Position numbers and translations under genes: made by a program. This document shows, in pieces, positions 34,105 through 43,277 of a DNA stretch of 59,818 nt. How positions within the stretch are numbered: the first letter of the stretch is position 1; every line of letters begins with the position of its first letter. A model generated the notes under the pieces. It made no database searches. It saw only the letters and a program-made list of their open reading frames with translations, and was not told where the DNA came from. The stretch comes from Isosphaera sp. GTDB taxonomy: Bacteria > Planctomycetota > Planctomycetia > Gemmatales > Gemmataceae. The DNA is taken from assembly GCA_013822345.1 (NCBI GenBank), contig PNKH01000041.1, positions 1-59,818 on the forward strand, written 5' to 3'.

Positions 34105-35652
34105 ATGCACGTCGGAGTCCTTCCCCTGTTGGGGTCGCTGGCGGTGGGCGGCCCCGTCGCCCCCGCGCCCGTCCCGCCTGGGGCGGGCATCCTCCCGGTC
34201 CCGGGGATGGGACCGCCCGGGGCCGTCGCCGCGTTCGGGGCGAACGTCCCGCGCGTCGCACCCGGACCCGGCGAGCCGCTCCCGTCGCCGGCCCCACTGG
34301 TGGCCGCGAAGTTCCTCACCCCGAACGGCGTTCGCGTCACTGCCTTTCCCGGGTCGGACCTGGCCCGGATGTACGACGCCCCGACCGTCGTCGGCCTCCG
34401 CCCCGGGTACGTCTACCGGTTCGAGCTGTCGAACCTGCCGTACTTCCCCGGGGTGGCCCTGTACCCCGAGGTCGAGTTGCGCGGGGTGCTGGTGCCGCGG
34501 CCCGGGATGAAGTACATGGACTACCCGATCCCGCTGACGTTCACGGTGCCGGACCTCGCCCGGGCGGCCGGCGGGGCGGTGGTGACCAAGGTCATCTACC
34601 TGGAAGACCCGGAGAAGGCGATCCCGACCGACACCACCCCCGACACCCCGATCGAGGTGCCGGACGACACCGAGACGGCGGCGCTCCGGAACGCCCGAGA
34701 GAACGGCCGGCTGATGGCGGTGGTGCGGCTCGGCAACCGCAAGCCGCCGGCGGACGAGCTGCGGCGGTCGGCGGTCGAAGGGACGGTCCTGCTGCCCGGG
34801 GAGAAGTACCTGCGGGCGCCGGCCGCGCCGCCGGCGTTCCCGTTCTGGGGCGTCCCGCTGTTCGACCCGATCCTCGGGCCGCGCGGGCCGAAGGAGGAGT
34901 GCCTGGTCAACGGGGACGACAAGGGGCCGGGCCTGGGGATCGGGCCGGGCGGGGTGCTCGGCGGGCTCGACCCGACGGACGTGGGGGTGGAGTACACGTC
35001 CGGCGGGAAGCGGAAGGTGACCAGCTCGTGCGTGGTCTGCATCTGCGCCCCGCGGTACGTGATCCGCCGGGTGGAGCTGCTGCCGACCGGGTTCGACCAG
35101 CGGGTCGGGCTGATCCTGCACGTCGGCCGGGAGCGGCCGCAGGGGTTCCTCGACCTGGCCCCGCCGGGGGCGGTGGTCGGGCGGGAGAAGCCGACCGAGT
35201 TCCTCGGCCGGGTCCGCCCGTCGGCGTACGTCGGGCAGGTCGGCACGTCGCTGTTCATCGGGACGAGCCGGCCGAGCGCGTTCGGGCAGGTGTTCGGGGT
35301 GAAGGTGGAGGCGACGTACGTCGAGCCGGTGCAGCTGACGGCGTACCCGACGCTGTGCCCGCTGACGGTGACGAAGACGGTCGACCCGCCGGGGCCGAAG
35401 CAGTCGGGCGAGGTGGTGACGATCACGATCCGGTACGCGAACACCGGGTCGAAGCCGGCCGACGACCTGGTGGTGAGCGACAGCCTGAGCGGCCGGCTGG
35501 AGTACGTCCCGGGGTCGGCGCAGACGGACCGGCCGGCGAACTTCACGACGGCGGAGAACGAGGCGGGTTCGGTGGTACTGCGGTGGGAGCTGCCCGGGAC
35601 GCTGCTGCCGGGGCAGAGCGGGACGATCAAGTTCAAGGCGAAGGTGCGGTGA
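34105..35652 (+). CDS. Envelope protein with C-terminal DUF11 domain, paralogue of upstream gene
   Basis: A 515-residue protein. The N-terminal PPGAGILPVPGMGPPGAVAAFG repeats the linker of the upstream lipoprotein, and residues about 68-185 align with its beta-domain (FLTPNGVRVTAFPG ... VVTKVIYLEDPEKA). The C-terminal 100 residues (LTVTKTVDPPGPKQSGEVVTITIRYANTGSKPADDLVVSDSLSGRLEYVPGSA) are a DUF11/conserved repeat domain typical of surface proteins. The start ATG 34105 gives a weak signal-like segment. Cys-rich SSCVVCICAP may form disulfides. Confidence 0.72.
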   Translation: MHVGVLPLLGSLAVGGPVAPAPVPPGAGILPVPGMGPPGAVAAFGANVPRVAPGPGEPLPSPAPLVAAKFLTPNGVRVTAFPGSDLARMYDAPTVVGLRPGYVYRFELSNLPYFPGVALYPEVELRGVLVPRPGMKYMDYPIPLTFTVPDLARAAGGAVVTKVIYLEDPEKAIPTDTTPDTPIEVPDDTETAALRNARENGRLMAVVRLGNRKPPADELRRSAVEGTVLLPGEKYLRAPAAPPAFPFWGVPLFDPILGPRGPKEECLVNGDDKGPGLGIGPGGVLGGLDPTDVGVEYTSGGKRKVTSSCVVCICAPRYVIRRVELLPTGFDQRVGLILHVGRERPQGFLDLAPPGAVVGREKPTEFLGRVRPSAYVGQVGTSLFIGTSRPSAFGQVFGVKVEATYVEPVQLTAYPTLCPLTVTKTVDPPGPKQSGEVVTITIRYANTGSKPADDLVVSDSLSGRLEYVPGSAQTDRPANFTTAENEAGSVVLRWELPGTLLPGQSGTIKFKAKVR

Positions 35653-35753
35653 CGGCCGTCCGGGCCGAGGCGTGGACACCGACCGGGCCGCGGGGCGATC
35701 CGCGGCCCGGTTCGCGTTCCCGCCCCGGGCGCGGTATCCTGACGGGGGCGGCG

Positions 35754-36637
35754 ATGCGCCAGGACAAGGACCGCAGCGCGAAGTGGCTCCTCGCCCGCCA
35801 CGGCGACGCCGTCCTCCGGCTCGGCGGGCTGACCGGCTTCACGTCGTGGCGGCCGCTGCAGCCGGAGACGGTCGCCCCGCGGCGGCTCCCCGACGGCTGT
35901 TCGAGGTGCGGTTCCCGGGCGAGCCCGACCCGGCGCTGGTGCTGGTCGAGATCGAAACCTACCCCGACGCGGAGGTCGACCGGCAGGTGCTGGACGACCT
36001 GATGCTGATCGCGGTGGACCGGAAGGCGGTGCCGGAGGTGGTGTGCCTGGTGTTGAAGCCGAAGGGGAACCTGACGGTGGCCGGGGTGTCGGAGCGGGCC
36101 AGTCCGCGGGGCCCGACGCGGGTCGGCGGGTCGTGGCCGGTGGTGCGGTTGTGTGAGGTGGACGCCGAGGAGCTGTTCGCGGCCGGCGACGTGGGGCTGA
36201 TCCCGTGGGTGCCGCTGACGCGGACGACGCAGACGCCCGACGAGCTGATGGTCCGGTGCCGCGACCGGATTGCGACGGTGCCCGACCGGGGCGATCGGCA
36301 GGGACTGGCGGCGGTGACGTGGATTCTTGCGAGGTCGGTGTTCCCTGACCGGGATTACCAGGATCTTTTCGGAGGACAACTCATGGGTCTCGAAGTGGCG
36401 TTCCGGGAGGGCCTGGAAGGGATCGCACGCGACGTGGGCCGGGCGGAGGGCCGGGCCGAGGCGCAGCGTGAGAACGTCGCCGCCGCGTTGGAAGTCCGGT
36501 TCGGGTCGGTCCCCGCGGACCGGATCGCCGCGCTCGCCACAGTCACCGACGAGGTCCGCCTGCGGGCGCTACTCCGGCTGGCGATGACCTGTCCCGACCT
36601 CGACTCATTCGTGGCGGGGCTGACTTCCGAGGCGTGA
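35754..36637 (+). pseudogene. Rpn-like PD-(D/E)XK nuclease family gene, frameshifted
   Basis: The N-terminal part (MRQDKDRSAKWLLARHGDAVLRLGG..., from ATG 35754) and the rest (LFEVRFPGEPDPALVLVEIETYPDAEVDRQ... to 36637) are in different frames; they join naturally near 35896-35903 if one base is removed or two are added (LPDG/RLFEVRF). The product resembles planctomycete Rpn/YadD-type putative transposase-related nucleases: the core VLVEIETYPD fits a PD-(D/E)XK site, and the C-terminal part is helical (GLEVAFREGLEGIARDVGRAEGRAEAQ). It may be a true pseudogene, a sequencing error or, less likely, a programmed shift. Confidence 0.65.
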
Positions 36638-36645
36638 CGACCGGA

Positions 36646-38127
36646 TCAGCCCGCCTCGCCGAGCGCCGGCGGGGCCGGCCGCTCCCGCTCCACGAACCGC
36701 ACCTTCACCGTCGGCCCGGCGATGTGGTGCAGCAGGTGCCGCGGCAGGTGGCACCGCACCACCACCTCGTTCGACTCGTCCCGGAACTCCTGCCGGTACA
36801 CCTCGGCGTGCGCGTTCAGGAACGCCAGCACCCGCCCGTTCCCCGCGTCCGTCACCACCTCCGCGTCGGCGAACTCCGCCGCCAGCGCCCCCATCACCGC
36901 GTCCTCCAGCCGGTCGACGCCCTCCCCCGTCAGCCCGCTCACCGCCACCGCCCGCGGGTGGTGCGCCTCCAGCACCTTCAGCACCGACGGGTCCGTCACC
37001 TTGTCCACCTTGTTCAGCACCAGGATCGTCGGCTTGTCGTGGCAGTCGAGCTCCTTCAGCACCGCGTTCACGGCGCGGATGTGGTCCTCCGCCTGCGGGC
37101 TGCTCGCGTCCACGACGTGCAGCAGCAACTTCGCGTGCCGGGCCTCCGACAGCGTCGCCCGGAACGACGCCACCAGGTGGTGCGGCAGGTCGCGGATGAA
37201 CCCGACCGTGTCCGACAGCAGCACCCGGCCCCAGTCCCGGATGTGCCACTGCCGGGTCCGGGTGTCGAGCGTCGAGAACAACTGGTTCTTCACGTACACC
37301 CCCGCCTTCGTGAGGGTGTTCATCAGCTGCGACTTGCCGGCGTTCGTGTACCCGACGAGCGAGACGGTGTGCTCCCCGCTCCGGCTCTTCACCTCCCGCT
37401 CCTTGCGGGCCTGCACCTCGGCGAGCCGCGACTTCAGGTCGCGGATCCGCCCGCCGACCAGCCGGCGGTCACTTTCCAGCTGCGTCTCACCAGGCCCGCG
37501 CAAGCCGATCCCGCCGCCCTTCTGCCGGGACAGGTGGGTCCACATCTGCTTCAGCCGCGGCAGCGAGTACTCGAGCTGCGCCAGCTCGACCTGCAGCCGG
37601 GCCTCGACCGTCTGCGCCCGGGTCGCGAAGATGTCGAGGATCAGCTCGCTCCGGTCGAGCACCTTCACCCCGACCGCCTTCTCCAGGTTCCGGGCCTGCG
37701 CCGGCGACAGGTCGTTGTCGAAGATGACCACGTCGGCGTCGGTGCTCTGCACCAACTCGCCCAACTCGGCCAGCTTCCCCGACCCGATGTACGTCCCGAG
37801 CTGGATGTCCTGCCGCTTCTGCGTCAGCTCCCCGACGACGGCCGCCCCGGCCGCCCCGGCCAGGCCCCGGACCTCGTCGCACGGGTCGTCCGTCGCCCAC
37901 GGCCGGCCCGGCAGCGCCACGCTGACCAGGACCGCCCGCTCGCTGGCGACCGAGAACTCGTCCCGCTGGTGGTCGAATGCCCTGCTGATAGTGTGCTCCA
38001 GGAAAGAGGGTCGGCAACCGCCGGGCGAACCGCGACCGTCAGGGAGCGGGTGTCGGTGGGCGACACCCGCTCCCTGACGGTCGCGGTTCGCCCAACACCC
38101 GTAGTAATCCGGCCGGGCCTTCTCCAC
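36646..38127 (-). CDS. hflX: GTPase HflX (start uncertain)
   Basis: HflX is a ribosome-splitting GTPase acting under heat stress. The N-terminal domain (ERAVLVSVALPGRP ... LGTYIGSGKLAELGELVQSTDADVVIFDNDLSPAQARNLE), the linker GGGIGLRGPGETQLESDRR and the G domain (GYTNAGKS, DTVGFIRDLPHHLVASF, NKVDKV) are complete. The start is not: homology predicts translation to begin near 38000, but there is no in-frame ATG, GTG or TTG between 38022 and about 37917; the only candidates (TTG 38157, GTG 38127) lie upstream of a perfect inverted repeat, so the first 40 or so residues would be translated from that repeat. I list GTG 38127 as a provisional start. Confidence 0.88.
   Translation of the reverse strand: MEKARPDYYGCWANRDRQGAGVAHRHPLPDGRGSPGGCRPSFLEHTISRAFDHQRDEFSVASERAVLVSVALPGRPWATDDPCDEVRGLAGAAGAAVVGELTQKRQDIQLGTYIGSGKLAELGELVQSTDADVVIFDNDLSPAQARNLEKAVGVKVLDRSELILDIFATRAQTVEARLQVELAQLEYSLPRLKQMWTHLSRQKGGGIGLRGPGETQLESDRRLVGGRIRDLKSRLAEVQARKEREVKSRSGEHTVSLVGYTNAGKSQLMNTLTKAGVYVKNQLFSTLDTRTRQWHIRDWGRVLLSDTVGFIRDLPHHLVASFRATLSEARHAKLLLHVVDASSPQAEDHIRAVNAVLKELDCHDKPTILVLNKVDKVTDPSVLKVLEAHHPRAVAVSGLTGEGVDRLEDAVMGALAAEFADAEVVTDAGNGRVLAFLNAHAEVYRQEFRDESNEVVVRCHLPRHLLHHIAGPTVKVRFVERERPAPPALGEAG
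38023..38093. repeat. Perfect inverted repeat, 33-bp arms, at the 5' end of hflX
   Basis: Arms 38023-38055 (containing CGCGACCGTCAGGGAGCGGG) and 38061-38093 are exact reverse complements with a 5-nt loop. It lies between a promoter-like sequence (38129-38101) and the conserved HflX coding region, so it is either a leader hairpin or translated as part of the protein. Confidence 0.95.
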
Positions 38128-38129
38128 AA
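38101..38129 (-). promoter_or_regulatory. Promoter candidate for hflX, TTGTGG-17-TACTAC
   Basis: On the minus strand TTGTGG (38129-38124) and TACTAC (38106-38101) are 17 nt apart. Transcription would begin near 38094, exactly at the edge of the inverted repeat. If this is real, the GTG at 38127 could not be the translation start and a non-standard start downstream (for example CTG 38001) would be needed. Confidence 0.35.
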
Positions 38130-38154
38130 TCCCCAATCTGCCACGCCCGATCCA

Positions 38155-38197
38155 CAAAAAAAGAACCCGCCCGGGGGGTTAGAGTCCCCGGGCGGGT
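38155..38197 (-). terminator. Intrinsic terminator of the giant VWA gene
   Basis: On the minus strand ACCCGCCCGGGG (38197-38186) pairs with CCCCGGGCGGGT (38176-38165), followed by TCTTTTTTTG. It is a textbook intrinsic terminator, 34 nt after the stop codon of the 1500-residue protein gene. Confidence 0.9.
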
Positions 38198-38230
38198 GTG
38201 AGGTTCAGTCCGAACCGTCGATTACCACGA

Positions 38231-41200
38231 TCACCGGCCCTCGCCGCCCGGGAGCAGCGGCACCCGCGGCATCGGGACCGGCTTGCCGGTCCCGAACACC
38301 GGGTTCGCCTCGACCGTCCAGGACTTCCGGTCCGGGTTCACCCGCATCGTCGTCCGGAGGTCGGCCGCGCTCGCCCCGATCCCCGGGATCCGGGCCTCGG
38401 CCGCCGCGTTCACCACCGGCAGGTTCGCCCCGCCGGTCGTCGCCTCCGGCCCGGCGGCCAGCGACCCGAACCCGCCGCCGAACCCGCTCCCGAGCGCCGC
38501 CCCGGTCGACTCCGCCCGGAACTCGTCGGCGTCGGCCGAGACCACCGCCAGTTCCGTCCGGGTCCCGTGGTCCAGCTTCACCTCGACCGACTTCGCGGTC
38601 CGCAGGTCGACCGTCACCAGGTCGTGCGACTCCCGCGGCGTCCCCTTGTACTTCGTGATCTTCAGGGTGGCGGTCTGGCCGACCGGCTGGCCGTAGGCCT
38701 GCCGCACCGTCACCTTGTACGTCCCCTTGAACCCGAGCGCGGCGGTGTACACCTCGGCCCGGCCCTTGTCGTCCGTCTGGTCGAGGATGTCGGACTTCAG
38801 CACCCCGCCGCCGGTCGTCCGCTTGTGGGTCGTCGAGCAGACCGACCCGTTCGGCTCGGCGACGACGAGGTCCAGGTCCGCCGCCCCGGTCCACAGCAAC
38901 TCGACCACCAGGTCGCGGCGGGTCTGCTCGGCCAGGGCGGTCCTCAGCCCGTCCGCCTTCCGCCCGGCCGCCTCGGCGTCGGCGACCAACTTCGGCAGCC
39001 GGGCCCTCACCTTGGCGTGGTAGTCGATCCCGTCGGTCGTGCTCCAGTCCCGGCGGAGCAGGTTGTCGGCCGCCCACGCCACCGCGTCGGTGGCGACCGC
39101 GTTGCCGCCGGCCTCGGCGTAGGCCAGGGCGTTGGCGTAGGCCGCCGGCTGGTCCGGGGCACACGCCGCCGCCCGCCTGCAGAAGGCCACCGCCTGGGCG
39201 TGGTTCTTCAGGTCGGCCTCGGCCTTGGCCGCCCTCAGGTACGCCTTGTGGTCGGTCGGGTCCAGGTCGATCCCGGACACCGCCGCCCGCTCCACCTCGA
39301 CCGGGTTCGCGCTCCCCGTCGCCTGCAGCGCGACGGCCAGCGACTCGTGCGCCCAGGCGTCGGTCGTCAGCCCCTTCCGGAGCGACCCCTTGAGCACCTC
39401 GGCCGCGTGCCCGAACTCGTCCATCTCCATCAGGAACTCGGCCGAGGCGACGATCAGCCCGGGGTCGCTGACGGTCCAGTCGATCGCCTGGGTCCACATC
39501 ACCCGCGGGTCCTTGCTCAGGTTCTTCTTCAGGGCCACCGCGTCGACCTTCGGGTCGGTCAGGGTCGGCTTCCCGGCGGCCACCGCCTTCGGGTCGACGG
39601 CCGGGGCGGCCGGCGGGTCCTTCGGGGCGGCGTTGTTCCCGGCGATCGCCCCGCCGCCCCGCGGGTTGAACGGCGCGGCCGCCATCCCCTCCTGCTTCTT
39701 TAGCTTCACCGTCGCGGCCGGGTGGTACCGGCTCGTCCCGCGGATGATCAGCGCCCGGGCCGGCGGGTAGTACCCCAGCGAGTTGAGCTGGTTGATCGGC
39801 ACGACCGGGACGGCGTTCGGGTCGTTCGGGTCGACCATCTGCCCGGTCTGGGCCCACTCGCCCCGGGCGACCGTCTCGGTGATGATGTTCAGCAGGAGCT
39901 GGCTCTGGTCGCCGCCCTGCAGCCCGAACTGGCCGCCGAGGTTCCCGAACTGGCCGAGCTGCCCGCCGCCGACCTGCAGCCCGCCGGCCCCGAACCCCTG
40001 GTTCACCATCCCGGCGTTCTGCTGCCCGAACATCTGCATCCCTTGCATGCCGAACGGGTTGTTGCCGAAGTTGTTGTTGTTCCCCCCCTGGTTGTTGAAC
40101 CCGTTGTTGAACCCGCCGTTGTTCCCGAAGAAGTTCGCCGCCCCGATCACCTGCCCGAAGATCGCCAGCTGCGACTGCTGGAAGGCCAGGTTCTGGAACA
40201 GCGTCGACTGGTTCACCGAGCTCGGGATCGGGATCACCAGGTCGGCGACCGGGAACACCCGGGTCACCTTCTCCTCCAGCCGGCGGTTGAAGGTGGTGAT
40301 CTCGATGTACTCCGGCCGGACGATGTACGTGTAGTTCAGCGACAGCAGGACGATGTCCAGGTAGGTGCCGAGCTTCAGCCCGCGGAGCTGGGCCGCCCCG
40401 ACCTTCGGCTTCTTCTCGTCCACCGCGTCCGGCTGGGTCGCGTCCTCGGCCTGGATCGCCTGGTAGTTGACCACGAAGGTGAACCCGTGCTGCCGGGCCA
40501 GGTTGTTCATCAGGTCCTTCAGCGACATCTCGTTGATGTTCCCCTCGAGCCGGACCTCGTCGTTCTCCAGCTTGCTCTTGAGCAGCCGCTGGGTCGGGCT
40601 CGGGTTCGGGCCGAGGTTCGAGTTCTCGTAGGCTTCCTTCCGGAGCGAGGTCAGCTCCCGCCACACCGCGGCCGGCGGGAAGTGGACCGGCGGCTCGTCG
40701 GGGTACGGGATGTGCGACTTCTCGGTCTGGAGCATGGTCAGGAGGAACCGCTCCTCGCGGATCCGGGTCAGCTCCCGCCACTCCCGCAGCTGCGTCGCCT
40801 GCTGGCCGATGATGTAGCTGGCGACCGCCTGCGGCGGGATCGACTGGCCGCGGACGACCCGCTCCTGGATCAGGAGCTGGGCCTCCTGGTAGGCCAGCTC
40901 GAACCGGGCCTGCTTCATCAGCTGGCGGAACTGGTCGAGCCGGTTCTTGGTCCGGGCCTCCTCGTCCTGCTGCTGGTCGAACTCGTTGAGCCGCTGCCGG
41001 GACCGGGCGACCGCCTCCCGCTCCAGGGCCGCCTGCCGCTTGATCTCGCCGCCCTTCAGGAAGATCTGCCGCATCACCGCCTCCAGGTCGGTGATGAGCT
41101 GGGCCCGGGCCGCCGGCCCGAGGGCGTCGTACCCGGCCACCTCGTCCCGCTGCCGCTTCAGGTCCTGGTACGCGGCGTCCGGGTCGGTCCGCAGCAGCTG

Positions 41201-42733
41201 CTGGCCGCGGCGGATGGTGGCGTCGACCAGCACCCGGTACCGCTGCTCCTCGACCTGCCGGCGGGCGGCGGCCTCACGGAGCAGGTCGGCGGCGCCGGGC
41301 GGCGGGGCGCCGGCGCCGGCGCCGGGGGCCGGGGGCTCCGGGGCGGCCGGGGCGCCGGCCGGCGGGACCTGGGTCGAGACCTTCTTCTGGATGTCGGCCA
41401 GGGTCATCTTCCCGGCCTTCAGCTTGTCGATCATGGCTACCCCGGCGGCCGCCTCCGGGTCGCGCGGGTCGATCTTCAGGGCCGCCTGGTACAGCTTGGC
41501 CGCGTCGTCCCACTGCGACTTGGTGACGGCCCACACCGCCTGGGTGAGGAACTCGTCCCGGTACAGCTTGACCTGGGTGCTGGCCAGCGCCAGGGCCCGG
41601 TCCGACTGGAGCATCGCCGGGGCTTCCTTGTGCGGGGCGTCGCGCCACTGGTCGAGCATCATGTTCAGGAAGAAGTGCTCGAGCTGCGGGGCCGGCAGGG
41701 CCTCGGTCATCGTCTGGGCGACGGGCCGCCCGGCGACGGTCCCCTTCACCTCCAGCGCGACCTTGGCGGCCGGGTTCGCCAGCTTCCCCATGACGAGCGT
41801 GGTGCGGTCCGCCCGGAGCGGCGGGATCTTCGCCGGGTAGACCTCGGCGACATCCTCGGAGAACTTGAACTTCTCGACCTTCACCACCGGGGCGTCGATC
41901 GCAGCGACCAGCTTCGTCACCCACCCGCCGCGCTTCGCCGGGTCGGCCAGATCCTGGTCGAGGCGGACGACCACCCCGCCGGTCTGGGCGGCCAGGCCGT
42001 GCAGGTTCTGCGGGTTCACCTTCACCCCGAGCGGGACGGCGAAGAACCCGATGTCCTTCGCGTCCATCCGGGTCCCGAGGGCGAGCCGGTCGGCCTCCGT
42101 CACCGGGTTGTACGCGCTCTCGCCGTCGCCCAGGAACAGCACCACCTGCTGCCGGCCGCGGGCCGGGGCCATGCTCGCCAGGGCCTTGTTCAGGGCGTCC
42201 TTCAGGTCGGTCGCCCCGGACCCGTACTCGACATCGGTCAGGGCGACGGCGGCGTCCCGGACCTCCTCGGCGGTCGGCGGGAAGAACCCCTTGGTGAGCG
42301 GCTTGGTGGCGGCCGGGGTGCTGGCGGCCCAGATCGCGACGCGGTCGGCCGGGGTCAGCCCGCCGGCCACGGCGGTGAGGACCTGCCGGGCCTGCTGGAG
42401 CGGCCGGCCGGCCTGGCTGGCGGACACGTCGACGACCACGAGCACGTCCCGCGGGCGGGCCGGCCCGGCCTCGACGGCCGGCTTGACCTGCCAGGCGAAC
42501 AGCGTCTCGCCGTCCCGCGGCTGGTAGGTCAGGGCCGGGAGCTTGCTGAACTTGGTGACCGCGAGGTCCTCGACGAACCGGCCGGTGTCGGCCCGGACCG
42601 GGTCGGGCGGGCGGACCGGGTTGGCCCCCGGCCGCATGTCGCCGAACAGGGTGGTGCCGACGGCGGCGAGGGCGGCGAGGGCCCCCAGGACCACGGGCAC
42701 GACCCGGAGGCGTTGCAGGACTGTCATGCCCAT
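38231..42733 (-). CDS. Giant mosaic VWA / secretin-N-like / DUF2135-like protein
   Basis: A 1500-residue protein (ATG 42733, with AAGGAG just upstream; ATG 42727 is equally possible). Order: N-terminal membrane anchor or signal (about 11-31); VWA domain (about 95-290) with the metal motif DVSAS; helical/TPR-like segment with long coiled coil (about 410-690); a secretin/STN-like small domain (about 725-830: MSLKDLMNNLARQHGFTFVV ... VFPVADLVIPIPSS); an Asn/Gly/Gln-rich, prion-like stretch (about 868-945); the IITETVARGEW domain; TPR-like repeats (about 1085-1200); a YfaP/DUF2135-like beta domain (about 1275-1370: DLDLVVAEPNG). Exported, probably envelope-bound; function unknown. A smaller protein at 44319-45266 shares the secretin-N-like part and the phrase DPNDPNAVP. 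Confidence 0.8.
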   Translation of the reverse strand: MGMTVLQRLRVVPVVLGALAALAAVGTTLFGDMRPGANPVRPPDPVRADTGRFVEDLAVTKFSKLPALTYQPRDGETLFAWQVKPAVEAGPARPRDVLVVVDVSASQAGRPLQQARQVLTAVAGGLTPADRVAIWAASTPAATKPLTKGFFPPTAEEVRDAAVALTDVEYGSGATDLKDALNKALASMAPARGRQQVVLFLGDGESAYNPVTEADRLALGTRMDAKDIGFFAVPLGVKVNPQNLHGLAAQTGGVVVRLDQDLADPAKRGGWVTKLVAAIDAPVVKVEKFKFSEDVAEVYPAKIPPLRADRTTLVMGKLANPAAKVALEVKGTVAGRPVAQTMTEALPAPQLEHFFLNMMLDQWRDAPHKEAPAMLQSDRALALASTQVKLYRDEFLTQAVWAVTKSQWDDAAKLYQAALKIDPRDPEAAAGVAMIDKLKAGKMTLADIQKKVSTQVPPAGAPAAPEPPAPGAGAGAPPPGAADLLREAAARRQVEEQRYRVLVDATIRRGQQLLRTDPDAAYQDLKRQRDEVAGYDALGPAARAQLITDLEAVMRQIFLKGGEIKRQAALEREAVARSRQRLNEFDQQQDEEARTKNRLDQFRQLMKQARFELAYQEAQLLIQERVVRGQSIPPQAVASYIIGQQATQLREWRELTRIREERFLLTMLQTEKSHIPYPDEPPVHFPPAAVWRELTSLRKEAYENSNLGPNPSPTQRLLKSKLENDEVRLEGNINEMSLKDLMNNLARQHGFTFVVNYQAIQAEDATQPDAVDEKKPKVGAAQLRGLKLGTYLDIVLLSLNYTYIVRPEYIEITTFNRRLEEKVTRVFPVADLVIPIPSSVNQSTLFQNLAFQQSQLAIFGQVIGAANFFGNNGGFNNGFNNQGGNNNNFGNNPFGMQGMQMFGQQNAGMVNQGFGAGGLQVGGGQLGQFGNLGGQFGLQGGDQSQLLLNIITETVARGEWAQTGQMVDPNDPNAVPVVPINQLNSLGYYPPARALIIRGTSRYHPAATVKLKKQEGMAAAPFNPRGGGAIAGNNAAPKDPPAAPAVDPKAVAAGKPTLTDPKVDAVALKKNLSKDPRVMWTQAIDWTVSDPGLIVASAEFLMEMDEFGHAAEVLKGSLRKGLTTDAWAHESLAVALQATGSANPVEVERAAVSGIDLDPTDHKAYLRAAKAEADLKNHAQAVAFCRRAAACAPDQPAAYANALAYAEAGGNAVATDAVAWAADNLLRRDWSTTDGIDYHAKVRARLPKLVADAEAAGRKADGLRTALAEQTRRDLVVELLWTGAADLDLVVAEPNGSVCSTTHKRTTGGGVLKSDILDQTDDKGRAEVYTAALGFKGTYKVTVRQAYGQPVGQTATLKITKYKGTPRESHDLVTVDLRTAKSVEVKLDHGTRTELAVVSADADEFRAESTGAALGSGFGGGFGSLAAGPEATTGGANLPVVNAAAEARIPGIGASAADLRTTMRVNPDRKSWTVEANPVFGTGKPVPMPRVPLLPGGEGR

Positions 42734-43277
42734 TCGCTCCTTCAGGGGACGGCGGCGCGGTGGGCCGTCCGGGTGAAGAACAAAGCGTAGCCTGATTTTA
42801 TGGCACGAGCCCCGTTTCCCGCCACGCCAAACCGGTCGGTTTTCGGCGCCGGGCGGTCGGGGTCGGGAAGGCGGGGCCGGCGGCCCACTTCGACCCACGG
42901 GGCAAGTCTACCCGGCGTAACACGCCCTCCCCCCGGCCGTTTGCGTGTTCAGCCGAAGTGGGCGCGGCGGTTCGGGTTACCCGCTGCCAACCTGGCAGGA
43001 CCCGCACGACCGGTCCGGGGGGTTGGATCGAATGGGGTGTCCGAGTCCGAGCGGGGTCCGTGCTTGACCCTCGCCGGCGCTCGGACACGGGCGCCGCGCT
43101 CGCCGGTTTCGATTTGACTTGCCCCCTCCGCGACCTAATCTCGTTCCGTCCGGGTAAACGGATTCCGCCGAACAGGTTGCGACTAACGACCGCCCCCGCA
43201 TCGGGTTCGAGCACGCGGCCCTCCCGCCTCTGCCCGCCCGGGTCCCGGTCGGACGCCCCCCGTGAGAGCCCGTTCCC
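42734..43277. other. 544-bp divergent intergenic region
   Basis: The gap between the divergent giant VWA gene and the coiled-coil gene holds a promoter candidate on the plus strand (43114-43141) and, on the minus strand, a TAAAAT hexamer (42800-42795) that could be the -10 of the VWA gene, without a good -35. No repeat or RNA gene is evident; the reading frames crossing it look like chance. Confidence 0.5.
43114..43141 (+). promoter_or_regulatory. Promoter candidate, TTGACT-16-TAATCT
   Basis: TTGACT (43114-43119) and TAATCT (43136-43141) are separated by 16 nt. Transcription would start near 43148, leaving a leader of about 130 nt before the coiled-coil gene. Confidence 0.45.

Noticed and set aside
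42734-42898. Longer N-terminus for the giant VWA protein
   Set aside because: The extra 55 codons are Pro/Arg-rich and precede a good ribosome site and signal-like helix at 42733.
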